Below are positions 1-7,319 of a DNA stretch of 64,000 nt, piece after piece. Below the pieces are notes generated by a model. The model did not search any database. It saw only the letters and a program-made list of their open reading frames with translations, and was not told the DNA's origin. Position 1 is the stretch's first letter; each line of letters starts with the position of its first letter. The position numbers and the translations under genes were made by a program. Source of the stretch: Luteimonas fraxinea (GTDB lineage: Bacteria; Pseudomonadota; Gammaproteobacteria; Xanthomonadales; Xanthomonadaceae). The stretch lies in assembly GCF_021233355.1 (NCBI RefSeq), contig NZ_CP089507.1, positions 2,046,001-2,110,000 on the forward strand. The letters run 5' to 3'.

Positions 1-80
1 GACAGGGCGAGGCCGGTGGCCAGCGCGAGCAGGGCCGCGCGCGGGCGAGTCGGAGCGGTACGGAGACGGTCGACGGACAT
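1..80 (-). CDS. 5' end of an exported protein, cut by the window edge
   Basis: An ATG on the minus strand at 80 opens a reading frame that runs off the left edge after 26 codons. The visible residues begin MSVDRLRTAP, with several arginines, followed by the hydrophobic stretch ALLALATGLAL, which is what the start of a signal peptide looks like. AAGGA lies about seven bases upstream of the ATG, a good ribosome-binding site. The function cannot be told because only the leader is present. Confidence 0.55.
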   Translation of the reverse strand, partial: MSVDRLRTAPTRPRAALLALATGLAL

Positions 81-547
81 GCCGGTCCTTGCAGTTCGGG
101 CGGGATTGGACCCGCATCGTAGCCAGCCGCAGTGCCTTCGGCACGGGCCGCAGGTCATGGTGGGTCTCAGCTTGCGGTCAAGGCGATCGTCGCAGCGGAT
201 CGAAGCCCTTCCCCGCGCTGCGGGGAAGGGTTGGGTGGGGGCAGACGGCCAGGCTGACGGGTGTCCGGATTCCAAGCATCTGCACCGCGTGCGATCCGTT
301 CCTGCTGTGATCCGGGCGTTTGCCCCCATCCCGGCCTGTCCGGCCCGGCGCAGCGCGCCGGTCGTTCGATCGACTCGCGCGGCGGTGCAGCGCAAGCGAG
401 TCGCTCTCACCCCGCGCGCGCGGGGAAAGGAGCAGATTGCGGACCCGCCTTGGTCTGGCCATGCGCCAGTGCTCTGCGCGGCCTCGCCAGTCCAATCCTC
501 ACGACCCGCCCGCTAGCATCGAAGCCCGGTTCTCCCTAGGCACGCGC
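81..547. other. 467-bp intergenic region with repeat, no convincing gene
   Basis: This gap separates the divergent partial exported gene from the SDR gene. It contains one copy of the dispersed GC hairpin repeat at 201-246 and a second short palindrome around 409-430. The open frames here have no ribosome-binding site and no recognisable protein features, so I do not call a gene. Confidence 0.5.
201..246 (+). repeat. Dispersed intergenic GC-hairpin repeat (type 1)
   Basis: A palindrome CCTTCCCCGCGCTGCGGGGAAGG is followed by GGTTGGGTGGGGGCA, preceded by GAAGC. The same hairpin-plus-tail arrangement recurs at 13867-13909 and, inverted, at 13984-14026. All copies lie between genes. It is probably a REP-like repeat. 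Confidence 0.6.
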
Positions 548-1252
548 ATGACCCACTGGACTCTCGTCACCGGCGCCAACCGCGGCCTCGGCCTCGAATT
601 CGTCCGTCAGCTGCTGGTCGACGGCGCCCGCGTCGTCGCGACCTGTCGCCAGCCCGGCAAGGCGACTGCGCTCAACAATCTCGCTGCCGAACACCCCGGC
701 CATCTGAAGGTGCTGCCGCTGGATGTCGGCGACGCCCGCTCGCGTGACGAGCTGGTGCGCGAATGGCCACTGGCCGCGGGCGAGGACGCGCGCATCGACG
801 TGCTGATCAACAACGCCGGCGTGCTGCACAGCGGCGAGCGCTTCGGCACGCTGCGCGCCGACACGCTCGACGACAGCCTGCGCACCAATGTCACCGGCCC
901 GCTGCTGCTGACCCAGGCGCTGGCACCGCTGCTCGTCGACGGCGCGCGCGTCGCCAATCTGTCCTCGCAACTCGGCTCGATCGCCAATACCGCGCGCTTC
1001 GGCACGCCGAGCTACGCGATCAGCAAGGCTGCGCAGAACATGGCGACCGTGCAGCTGGCGCATGCGCTGCGCGAGCGGGGCATCGTCGTTGTCGCCCTGC
1101 ATCCGGGCTGGGTGCAGACCGACATGGGCGGCGCCCAGGCCAGCGAAGTGGCCGAGGATTCGGTCGCCGGTCTGCGCAAGGTCATCGATGGCCTCGGCCC
1201 CGACGACAGCGGCCACTTCCTCGACTGGACCGGCGCGACGCTGCCCTGGTGA
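548..1252 (+). CDS. Short-chain dehydrogenase/reductase
   Basis: This 234-residue protein is a classical Rossmann-fold SDR. The N-terminus WTLVTGANRGLGLEF carries the TGxxxGxG nucleotide-binding motif (residues about 7-15). A NNAG motif (VLINNAGVL) lies near residue 95, a Ser in NLSSQLGS near 140 and the catalytic YAISK (Tyr-x-x-x-Lys) near 157. The start is the ATG just before THWTLVTG, because earlier in-frame codons encode no SDR-like sequence. The ribosome-binding site is weak. The substrate cannot be predicted; this subgroup (C-factor/sniffer-like) reduces carbonyl compounds with NAD(P)H. It stands alone, 34 bp ahead of trmL in the same direction, and may be co-transcribed with it. Confidence 0.85.
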   Translation: MTHWTLVTGANRGLGLEFVRQLLVDGARVVATCRQPGKATALNNLAAEHPGHLKVLPLDVGDARSRDELVREWPLAAGEDARIDVLINNAGVLHSGERFGTLRADTLDDSLRTNVTGPLLLTQALAPLLVDGARVANLSSQLGSIANTARFGTPSYAISKAAQNMATVQLAHALRERGIVVVALHPGWVQTDMGGAQASEVAEDSVAGLRKVIDGLGPDDSGHFLDWTGATLPW

Positions 1253-1286
1253 CCGACAATGGCCGGCCCGCAGCCCGGCCCGGCCC

Positions 1287-1751
1287 ATGTTCGACGTCAT
1301 CCTGCACACGCCCGAGATTCCGCCCAACACCGGCAACGTGATCCGCCTGTGCGCCAACACCGGCGCGCGGCTGCATCTGGTGCGGCCGCTGGGCTTCGAC
1401 CTCGACGACCGCAACCTGCGCCGCGCCGGGCTCGACTACCACGAGTACGCGACGCTGCAGGTACACGACGATCTCGATGTCGCACTCGCGGCGATCCAGC
1501 CCGCACGCCTGTTCGCACTGAGTACGCGTAACAGCGTCCGCTTCGATGCGCCTGCGTTCGCACCGGGCGACGCCTTCCTGTTCGGCAGCGAGACCCGCGG
1601 CCTCCCGGACGCAGTGCTCGGCCGCGTGCCCGATGGCCAGCGCCTGCGCCTGCCGATGCAGCCGGGCAACCGCAGTCTCAACCTGTCGAATGCGGTTGCA
1701 GTGGTCGTGTTCGAAGCCTGGCGCCAGCACGGATACGCCGGCGGCCAGTAA
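1287..1751 (+). CDS. trmL: tRNA (cytidine(34)-2'-O)-methyltransferase TrmL
   Basis: A 154-residue SPOUT-class methyltransferase, the usual length for TrmL. The family expects 2'-O-methylation of the wobble C/cmnm5U34 of tRNA-Leu with S-adenosylmethionine. Diagnostic motifs are PEIPPNTGNVIRLCANTG (residues 9-26), LFGSETRGLP (about 96-105) and the knot segment NRSLNLSNAVAVVVFE (about 128-143). The ATG of MFDVILHTPEIP is the natural start. No strong Shine-Dalgarno is visible, and it follows the SDR gene by 34 bp. It acts as a cytoplasmic dimer. Family assignment is very safe. Confidence 0.94.
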   Translation: MFDVILHTPEIPPNTGNVIRLCANTGARLHLVRPLGFDLDDRNLRRAGLDYHEYATLQVHDDLDVALAAIQPARLFALSTRNSVRFDAPAFAPGDAFLFGSETRGLPDAVLGRVPDGQRLRLPMQPGNRSLNLSNAVAVVVFEAWRQHGYAGGQ

Positions 1752-1919
1752 TACGCCAGCGGCGTACGCCCGGCACAGCCGCCCCGGCATCGACTGCAGG
1801 CCGGAAGCGAGCAGGTTGGAAACGGTTGCACCACGACCTGAACACCACGCCAAAAGTTCCTGTACTTGCGAGTTCAATATTCAGCGCGGGTTGCACGCGG
1901 AGGTCGAGAATGCGCGGTA

Positions 1920-1990
1920 CCGGCCCGGGTGACCGTGCTTCCCCTCCCCTCGAAGCGCATCCCCTCCCTGTCACCCGGGCCGGCATTTTT
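1920..1990 (+). terminator. Long-loop 14-bp inverted repeat with T tract in the ax21-like leader
   Basis: CCGGCCCGGGTGAC (1920-1933) is repeated as its exact complement at 1970-1983 and followed by CATTTTTC. The 36-base loop is pyrimidine-rich (CCCCTCCCCT and CCCCTCCCT). It lies 60-130 bp upstream of the Ax21-like gene. It could terminate read-through from trmL or act as a leader attenuator. A second smaller hairpin (AGCCGG..CCGGCT, about 2010-2033) lies directly before the ribosome-binding site. Confidence 0.45.
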
Positions 1991-2049
1991 CAGAGCAGAA
2001 CCGATAAGAGCCGGACCCCACGCAGGGCCCGGCTGGAGAGAGACCCCGA

Positions 2050-2628
2050 ATGAAGCGCCTCCTGTCGATCGCAGCCCTCGCCGCAGCGCTCCCCTTCGCT
2101 GCGAATGCCGCCGAAGGTCTGTCCTACAACTATGTCGAAGGCGGCTATTCGGCCAGCAAGTCCGACATCGCCCCGGTCAACCGTGACGTCGACTCCGACG
2201 GCTGGTCGATCCGCGGCTCCGCCGCGTTCCTCCCGAATTTCCACGCCTTCGGCGACTACACCCGCGAGAGCGTCGACAACAGTCCGCTCGACCGCGACCA
2301 GTGGCGTCTGGGCGTCGGCTACAACCACGAAGTGACGCCGCGCACCGATCTACTCACCCGCGTGGCCTACCAAAAGCTCGACTTCGGACGCGGCATCAAT
2401 GCCGATGGCTATTCGGTCGAAGTCGGCGCGCGCACCGCGCTGCTGCCGGCGCTCGAAGGCTACGCACTGGCCGGCTACGAGGATCTCGATAGCGGCTTCG
2501 ACAGCGAGTTCTACGGCCGCCTCGGCGCGCAGTGGAAGTTCAACCCGAACTTCGGCGTCGCCGGTGACATCAAGTTGATCAAGGGTGGCGACACCCAGTG
2601 GTTCGTGGGTCCGCGTCTGACCTGGTAA
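2050..2628 (+). CDS. Ax21-like outer-membrane beta-barrel protein
   Basis: A 192-residue exported protein with a clear signal peptide (MKRLLSIAALAAALPFAANA) ending near residue 20. The mature part begins EGLSYNYVEGGY and alternates aromatic and polar residues, as in an eight-stranded outer-membrane barrel, ending in the aromatic strand WFVGPRLTW. This pattern matches the Ax21 / Omp-like family that is widespread in Xanthomonas, Stenotrophomonas and Lysobacter. Family members are secreted or outer-membrane proteins once proposed as signals; the function of this one is unknown. A GGAGAGAG purine run precedes the ATG. The gene has its own leader hairpins and is closed by a strong terminator, so it is a single-gene transcript. 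Confidence 0.82.
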   Translation: MKRLLSIAALAAALPFAANAAEGLSYNYVEGGYSASKSDIAPVNRDVDSDGWSIRGSAAFLPNFHAFGDYTRESVDNSPLDRDQWRLGVGYNHEVTPRTDLLTRVAYQKLDFGRGINADGYSVEVGARTALLPALEGYALAGYEDLDSGFDSEFYGRLGAQWKFNPNFGVAGDIKLIKGGDTQWFVGPRLTW

Positions 2629-2701
2629 GCGCCACACCGCTCCCCCGCGGTTTCCGGTCCCCAGCGCTTCCCCGGCGCGTCTCTCTCTCCCGGAAACCGT
2701 C

Positions 2702-2737
2702 AGAACCCGGCCAGCAATGGTCGGGTTCTTTTTTTTT
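2702..2737 (+). terminator. Rho-independent terminator after the Ax21-like gene
   Basis: AGAACCCGGCC and GGTCGGGTTCT pair (one G-T) around the loop AGCAAT, followed by nine T residues. This is a textbook intrinsic terminator 73 bp after the stop codon. Confidence 0.9.
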
Positions 2738-2776
2738 GGGTAGAAGCGGCCGACGGATTCCAGTGGAAGCTCGCGG

Positions 2777-2913
2777 CGCCCACTGCTTTGTTCTTCCCCC
2801 TACGGGGGAAGGTGCCCGGACGGCGGATGAGGGCGCTTTTGGCGCTTCTGACGAGGCCTCGCCCTCACCCGACGCGCTACTCGCGCGTCGACCTCTCCCA
2901 AAGGGAGAGGTAT
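2777..2913 (+). repeat. Dispersed intergenic repeat (type 2)
   Basis: The element contains a CCCCCTACGGGGG hairpin, CCGGACGGCGGATGAGGG, and the end block CCCTCACCCGACGCGC..GTCGACCTCTCCC-AAA-GGGAGAGGT. An inverted, partly diverged copy lies at 17310-17476. Both copies are intergenic and bounded by small hairpins. Confidence 0.6.
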
Positions 2914-2988
2914 TGAGTTTCCGCCAGCTGAGACACGGGGCTGATCGAAGCCCAACAGCAGAGACGCATCAGGCAGGCCTAGAGCCCG

Positions 2989-3999
2989 TTATTCAAACTC
3001 GGGCTTCTGCTCGCGCGCCATCAAACGGGCCAGGCCTTCGGCGGGCGTCATTTCGCCATGCAGCACGGCGCGGACGTTGCTGGCGATCGGCAATTCGATG
3101 CCGTGGCGTTCGGCCAGACGCATGACTTCGTCGGCGGTCTGCACCGATTCGACCACCTGGCCGATCGCGCGGACCGCGTCTTCGAGCTTCTCACCGCGGC
3201 CCAGCGCCAGGCCCAGCCGGCGGTTGCGCGACAGGTCGCCGGAACAGGTCAGCACCAGATCGCCGAGACCGGCGAGGCCCATCAGGGTTTCCGCGCGGCC
3301 ACCGATCGCCTGGTTGAGGCGCAGCATCTCGTTGAGGCCGCGGGTGATCAGGCCGGTGCGGGCGTTGAGGCCCAGCTCCATGCCGTCGGCCGCGCCGGTG
3401 GCGACGGCGAGCACGTTCTTCATCGCGCCGCCGAGTTCGGCGCCGCGCATGTCGGTGCCGGTGTAGGCGCGGAACGTCGGGCCGTGCAGCACGTCGGCGA
3501 CGGTCTGCGCGAAGTCGGCGTCGTCCGATTGCACGGTGATCGCGGTCGGCAGGCCGGACGCGACTTCCTTGGCGAACGACGGGCCGGTGACGACGGCCAG
3601 CGGCACGTCCTCACCAACCAAGGCGCCCGCGACTTCATGCAGGAACCGTCCCGAGCCGGGTTCGAAACCCTTGGTCGCCCACGACACACCAACGCCCGCC
3701 GGGCGCAGCGGCGCCAGCAATTCCAGGGTTTCGGCGAAGGCGTGCGACGGCACGACGACCAGGATCAGGCCGACGCCATCGAGGGCATGGGCCAGATCGG
3801 TGGTCGCGCGCAGGTTCTGCGGCAACGGGATGCCCGGCAGATAGCGCGGGTTCTCGTGGCGCTGGTCGATCGCCTCGATCTGTTCCGCGTTACGGCCCCA
3901 CAGCGTGGTGGGGTGACCGTTGCGTGCGATCAGCGAGGCGAGCGCGGTCCCCCAGGAGCCCGCGCCCAGCACCGCGACCGCGGGCTTGCGATCGGTCAC
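2989..3999 (-). CDS. gpsA: Glycerol-3-phosphate dehydrogenase [NAD(P)+]
   Basis: A 336-residue GpsA, which reduces dihydroxyacetone phosphate to sn-glycerol-3-phosphate for phospholipid synthesis in the cytoplasm. The N-terminal dinucleotide-binding loop [13 protein letters not shown] (residues about 7-19), GPSFAKEVA (about 138), the active-site lysine segment [13 protein letters not shown] (about 187-199), [10 protein letters not shown] (about 207) and SRNRRLG (about 250) are all present. The start is a GTG at 3999 (V-T-D-R-K-P), since upstream codons lie inside secB in another frame and give no family-like sequence. It begins 2 bp after the secB stop, so the two genes are translationally linked, as in E. 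coli yibN-grxC-secB-gpsA. Confidence 0.95.
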   Translation of the reverse strand: MTDRKPAVAVLGAGSWGTALASLIARNGHPTTLWGRNAEQIEAIDQRHENPRYLPGIPLPQNLRATTDLAHALDGVGLILVVVPSHAFAETLELLAPLRPAGVGVSWATKGFEPGSGRFLHEVAGALVGEDVPLAVVTGPSFAKEVASGLPTAITVQSDDADFAQTVADVLHGPTFRAYTGTDMRGAELGGAMKNVLAVATGAADGMELGLNARTGLITRGLNEMLRLNQAIGGRAETLMGLAGLGDLVLTCSGDLSRNRRLGLALGRGEKLEDAVRAIGQVVESVQTADEVMRLAERHGIELPIASNVRAVLHGEMTPAEGLARLMAREQKPEFE

Positions 4000-4001
4000 G
4001 C

Positions 4002-4529
4002 TCAGGCGTTGCCGATCTGATCGGTCGTCGGCTGTTCGTTGCCCGGCTGGCCGCGCTGACGCAGGCCTTCGGCGTAGAGCGCGTCGAAGTTGATCGGCTG
4101 CAGCAGGAACGGCGGGAAACCACCGGCCTGGATCAGTTCGCCGATCAGCTGACGGGCGTACGGGTAAAGCACGTTCGGGCACTGGGTGCCGAGCAGCGCG
4201 TCCAGGGTGTTGCCGTCGAAACCGGCCAGACCGAACACGCCGGCCTGCTTCACTTCGGCCACGTACACGGTGTTGGCGTTGTCCTCGCCCGTGGTGCAGG
4301 TCAGGGTGATCGCCAGCACGACTTCGAACGCGTTGTCGCCGACGCGCTGCACGCTCTGGTTGAGATTCATGTTGAGCTGCGGCTGGGCCTGCTCGTTGAA
4401 GATCGCCGGCGACTTGGGCGACTCGAACGAGACGTCCTTGACGTAGATCTTCTCGACGCTGAACTGCGCGCCGGCCGGCTGCGCCGGGGCTGCGCCATTG
4501 GCGCCGTTGGTGGCCTGTTCTTCGGACAT
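4002..4529 (-). CDS. secB: Protein-export chaperone SecB
   Basis: A 175-residue SecB, the tetrameric cytosolic chaperone that keeps precursor proteins unfolded and delivers them to SecA. Family features are [17 protein letters not shown] (about residues 22-38), [12 protein letters not shown], the Cys-containing strand ITLTC, and the C-terminal [32 protein letters not shown] region. The ATG at 4529 gives [12 protein letters not shown] and has GGAG nine bases upstream. The earlier ATG six codons upstream lacks a good site. The gene sits between a rhodanese gene and gpsA on the same strand. Confidence 0.96.
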   Translation of the reverse strand: MSEEQATNGANGAAPAQPAGAQFSVEKIYVKDVSFESPKSPAIFNEQAQPQLNMNLNQSVQRVGDNAFEVVLAITLTCTTGEDNANTVYVAEVKQAGVFGLAGFDGNTLDALLGTQCPNVLYPYARQLIGELIQAGGFPPFLLQPINFDALYAEGLRQRGQPGNEQPTTDQIGNA

Positions 4530-4607
4530 GTAAATCAACTCCGGCAAAAAATGTTGGGTGAGACGGATTGCCGATTATGGCACTCCGTCAAGACGGTACT
4601 GCTGCGC

Positions 4608-5045
4608 TCAGCCGCGGCCCTTGGCCAGCGGCAGGTCGGCCTGCAGCCAGCCGCCGATGCCGCCGTCGAGCACGTAGACGTTCTCGAAGCCGGCCTTCTT
4701 CAGGCGCTTGGCGGCGTCGCTGGCCGTGCTGCCGGTCTTGCAGACCAGCACCACCGGCAGGGCCTTGGCAGGTGCGAGCTGCTTGCTCTCGGGATCGAAC
4801 TGGCTCATCTGCACGTTCTTCGAGCCCGGGATGTGGCCCTTGCCGAAGTCGGCGGCCGGGCGCAGGTCGACGACCAGCGCGTTGTCGCGGTTGACCAGCA
4901 CGGTCAGTTCGGCCGGACGCAGGACCTTGAAGCCGCGGAACAGCCGCGAGATCTCGTTGAAGACGATCGCCACCGTCAATGCGGCGAGGATCAGCGACAG
5001 CATCTGGTTGCGGCCCAGGAAGGCCAGAAGTTCTTCGAAATTCAC
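4608..5045 (-). CDS. yibN: Membrane-anchored rhodanese-like protein (YibN-like)
   Basis: A 145-residue protein with one N-terminal membrane helix (LSLILAALTVAIVF, about residues 16-30) followed by a rhodanese domain (about 45-140). The active-site loop reads VCKTGSTASD with the catalytic Cys near residue 102, and the domain ends DGGIGGWLQADLP. Size, topology and position directly upstream of secB match YibN of enterobacteria. The start is the GTG giving (M)NFEELLAFLG; no ATG is available in frame near it. grxC, which lies between yibN and secB in E. coli, is absent here. The physiological sulfur acceptor is unknown. Its initiation codon is 98 bp from the end of the lipoprotein gene upstream. 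Confidence 0.85.
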   Translation of the reverse strand: MNFEELLAFLGRNQMLSLILAALTVAIVFNEISRLFRGFKVLRPAELTVLVNRDNALVVDLRPAADFGKGHIPGSKNVQMSQFDPESKQLAPAKALPVVLVCKTGSTASDAAKRLKKAGFENVYVLDGGIGGWLQADLPLAKGRG

Positions 5046-5133
5046 GGATGGATCGCGGTGCGTCGGCGGGCGGCGATTGTCGCACACCACCGCGACCGCC
5101 CGGCGGCGGGCAGCCGATGGCGGCCCGGCGGGG

Positions 5134-5577
5134 TCATTCGCCGGCCCAGAAGTCGGGCAGACCGTCGACGATCCACCAGGTGCCGGCGGCCGCATCCCAG
5201 CGCCAGCGCTCGGTGTAGCGCACGGTGCGCTCGGCCATGGTGTGGCGGTTGATCACGCCGATCTGGATCTCGCGGATCGCCTCTTCCTTGGTCGCGGTGG
5301 CGCTGGTTTCGCGGTAGCCGGTGACCTGCACCTGCTCGTAGCGGGCGAAGTCGAGCTCGCTGGCCGGATGCGCGGTGCGGTATTCGGGGTCGACCAGCTG
5401 CCAGGCGGTCTTCATGTCGTTCCAGCGCACCGCGCCGGTCCACGCGTATTGCGCGCGCTCGAGCGCAGTGCCCTGCTTGCCGGCGCTGGCGCACCCGGGC
5501 AGCAGGACCAGCAGCGCGAGCAACGCCGCGGCAACGTACAGGCGGAACAGGGACGGACGGCCGGAAGTCGCGCGCAT
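5134..5577 (-). CDS. Lipoprotein of unknown function
   Basis: A 147-residue protein with an N-terminal lipoprotein signal: basic start, hydrophobic LYVAAALLALLVLLPGC, lipobox LPGC at about residue 29. The mature region (AWTGAVRWNDMKTAWQLVDPEYR ... RWDAAAGTWWIVDGLPDFW) is rich in aromatic residues and resembles small NTF2-like periplasmic lipoproteins of Xanthomonadaceae, but I cannot name a family. It is the first gene of the minus-strand block leading to the rhodanese, secB and gpsA. It is divergent from oleC, with about 77 bp between the two starts. Confidence 0.7.
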   Translation of the reverse strand: MRATSGRPSLFRLYVAAALLALLVLLPGCASAGKQGTALERAQYAWTGAVRWNDMKTAWQLVDPEYRTAHPASELDFARYEQVQVTGYRETSATATKEEAIREIQIGVINRHTMAERTVRYTERWRWDAAAGTWWIVDGLPDFWAGE

Positions 5578-5654
5578 GGCAGGGTCTCGAATCGTGAGGC
5601 GCCATCGTAGCCGCCGCGGCCGGCGCGCGCGCGGCTGCCGGTATCCTCTTGGCG

Positions 5655-7319
5655 ATGGATGTCGACACTTCTGCCCAGGCCGCCACGGTCAACATCGCCG
5701 CCGCGTTGCCGCGGCTGGCGAACGCTGCACCCGATCGCATCGCGATGCGCTGCCCCGGCCCCGATGGTCGCTACGCAGACGCGCATGCATTGACCTACGG
5801 CGCGCTCGATACGCGCAGCGATGCGATCGCCGCCGGACTCGCCGCGCGCGGCATCGTCCGCGGCACGCGCACGGTGCTGATGGTGCGGCCGACGCCCGAG
5901 TTCTTCCTGCTGATGTTCGCCCTGTTCAAGGCCGGCGCGGTGCCGGTGCTGGTGGATCCGGGCATCGACAAGCGCGCGCTGAAGCAGTGCCTGGACGAAG
6001 CCGGCGCAGACGCTTTCATCGGCATTCCGCTTGCCCAGTTCGCACGGGCGCTGCTGGGCTGGGCGAAGTCGGCGCGCACGCGCATCACCACCGGGCGCTG
6101 GGCGCTGCTCAGCGATGCGACGCTGGCGGATGTGGAACGCGCGGGCGCAGGCGCAGGCCCGCAACTCGCTGCGACTGCCGGCGACGACGTGGCAGCGATC
6201 CTGTTCACCAGCGGCTCGACGGGCGTGCCCAAAGGCGTGGTCTACCGCCATCGCCATTTCGCCGCGCAGATCGACATGCTGCGCGACGCGTTCGGCATCG
6301 GCGCCGGTGGGATCGACCTGCCGACGTTCCCGCCGTTCGCGCTGTTCGATCCCGCGCTCGGGCTGACCTCGATCATTCCGGACATGGATCCGACCCGGCC
6401 GGCCAAGGCCGATCCGCGCAAGCTGCATGCGGCGATCGAACGCTTCGGCGTCGACCAGCTGTTCGGATCCCCCGCATTGATGGGTGTGCTCGCGAAGTAC
6501 GGCAAGCCGCTGCCGACATTGCGCCGCGTCACCTCGGCCGGTGCGCCGGTGCCGCCGGAGACCGTCGCGAAAATCCTCGAACTGCTGCCGGACGACGCGC
6601 GTTTCTGGACGCCGTACGGCGCCACCGAATGCCTGCCCGTCGCCGTCGTCGAAGGTCGCGAACTGCTGGCGCTGCGCACGCGCACCGAACACGGCGCCGG
6701 CACCTGCGTCGGCCGACCGGTGCCGCCGAACGAGGTGCGCATCATTCGCGTGGATGACGACGCGATTCCCACGTGGTCGGACGCGCTGTGCGTGCCCGGC
6801 GCGCAGGTCGGCGAGATCACCGTCGCCGGACCCAGCACCACCGACACGTATTTCAACCGCGACGCGCAGACGCGACTGGCGAAGATCACCGAGACGCTGC
6901 CCGACGGCAGCACGCGCATCGTCCATCGCATGGGCGACCTCGGTTACTTCGATGCCGAAGGCCGGCTGTGGTTCTGCGGTCGCAAGGGCCATCGCGTCGT
7001 CACCGGCAGCGGCACGCTGTGCACCGAACAGGTCGAACCGGTGTTCAACGTGCACCCCGAAGTGAAGCGCACGGCGCTGGTCGGTGTCGGCCCGAAGGGG
7101 GCGCAGACGCCGGTGCTGTGCGTGGAGCTGGAAGCCGGCGTCGCCAAGACGGAACACGCGCGCATCGCCGACGATTTGCGCCACATCGGCGAAGGCTTCG
7201 TCCACACCGGGCGCATCGAGCGCGTGCTGTTCCACCCCGGCTTCCCGGTCGACATCCGCCACAACGCCAAGATCGGCCGCGAGACGCTGGCCGCGTGGGC
7301 GGCGACGCGTGTCGGCTGA
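5655..7319 (+). CDS. oleC: Olefin beta-lactone synthetase OleC
   Basis: A 554-residue member of the ANL adenylate-forming superfamily. The phosphate loop FTSGSTGVPKG lies at about residues 183-193, the A5 motif YGATECLP at about 320 and the late motif GRKGHRVVTGSG at about 441. The PFALFDPALGLTSIIPDMDPTRPA segment and overall length fit OleC, which uses ATP to convert a long-chain beta-hydroxy acid into a beta-lactone in head-to-head olefin biosynthesis. The call is supported by oleD 2.8 kb downstream. The ATG at 5655 (MDVDTSAQAA) is chosen over a TTG two codons earlier. The downstream regulator gene overlaps the oleC stop. oleA and oleB are not in the window. Confidence 0.88.
   Translation: MDVDTSAQAATVNIAAALPRLANAAPDRIAMRCPGPDGRYADAHALTYGALDTRSDAIAAGLAARGIVRGTRTVLMVRPTPEFFLLMFALFKAGAVPVLVDPGIDKRALKQCLDEAGADAFIGIPLAQFARALLGWAKSARTRITTGRWALLSDATLADVERAGAGAGPQLAATAGDDVAAILFTSGSTGVPKGVVYRHRHFAAQIDMLRDAFGIGAGGIDLPTFPPFALFDPALGLTSIIPDMDPTRPAKADPRKLHAAIERFGVDQLFGSPALMGVLAKYGKPLPTLRRVTSAGAPVPPETVAKILELLPDDARFWTPYGATECLPVAVVEGRELLALRTRTEHGAGTCVGRPVPPNEVRIIRVDDDAIPTWSDALCVPGAQVGEITVAGPSTTDTYFNRDAQTRLAKITETLPDGSTRIVHRMGDLGYFDAEGRLWFCGRKGHRVVTGSGTLCTEQVEPVFNVHPEVKRTALVGVGPKGAQTPVLCVELEAGVAKTEHARIADDLRHIGEGFVHTGRIERVLFHPGFPVDIRHNAKIGRETLAAWAATRVG

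Larger units (their letters stand above)
2629..2988. other. Intergenic region: terminator plus dispersed repeat
   Basis: This 360-bp gap holds the rho-independent terminator of the Ax21-like gene at 2702-2737 and a type-2 dispersed repeat at 2777-2913. No coding sequence is supported. gpsA converges from the right. Confidence 0.6.

Noticed and set aside
16..516. Long plus-strand ORFs at the left edge
   Set aside because: They overlap the minus-strand leader and a repeat, have no ribosome-binding site and are Arg/Pro/Ser-rich, as expected for shadow frames in GC-rich DNA.
1810..1835. Sigma-54 promoter before the Ax21-like gene (TTGGAAACGGTTGCA)
   Set aside because: The GG and GC elements are 8 bp apart, not the required 10, so it does not fit the -24/-12 pattern.
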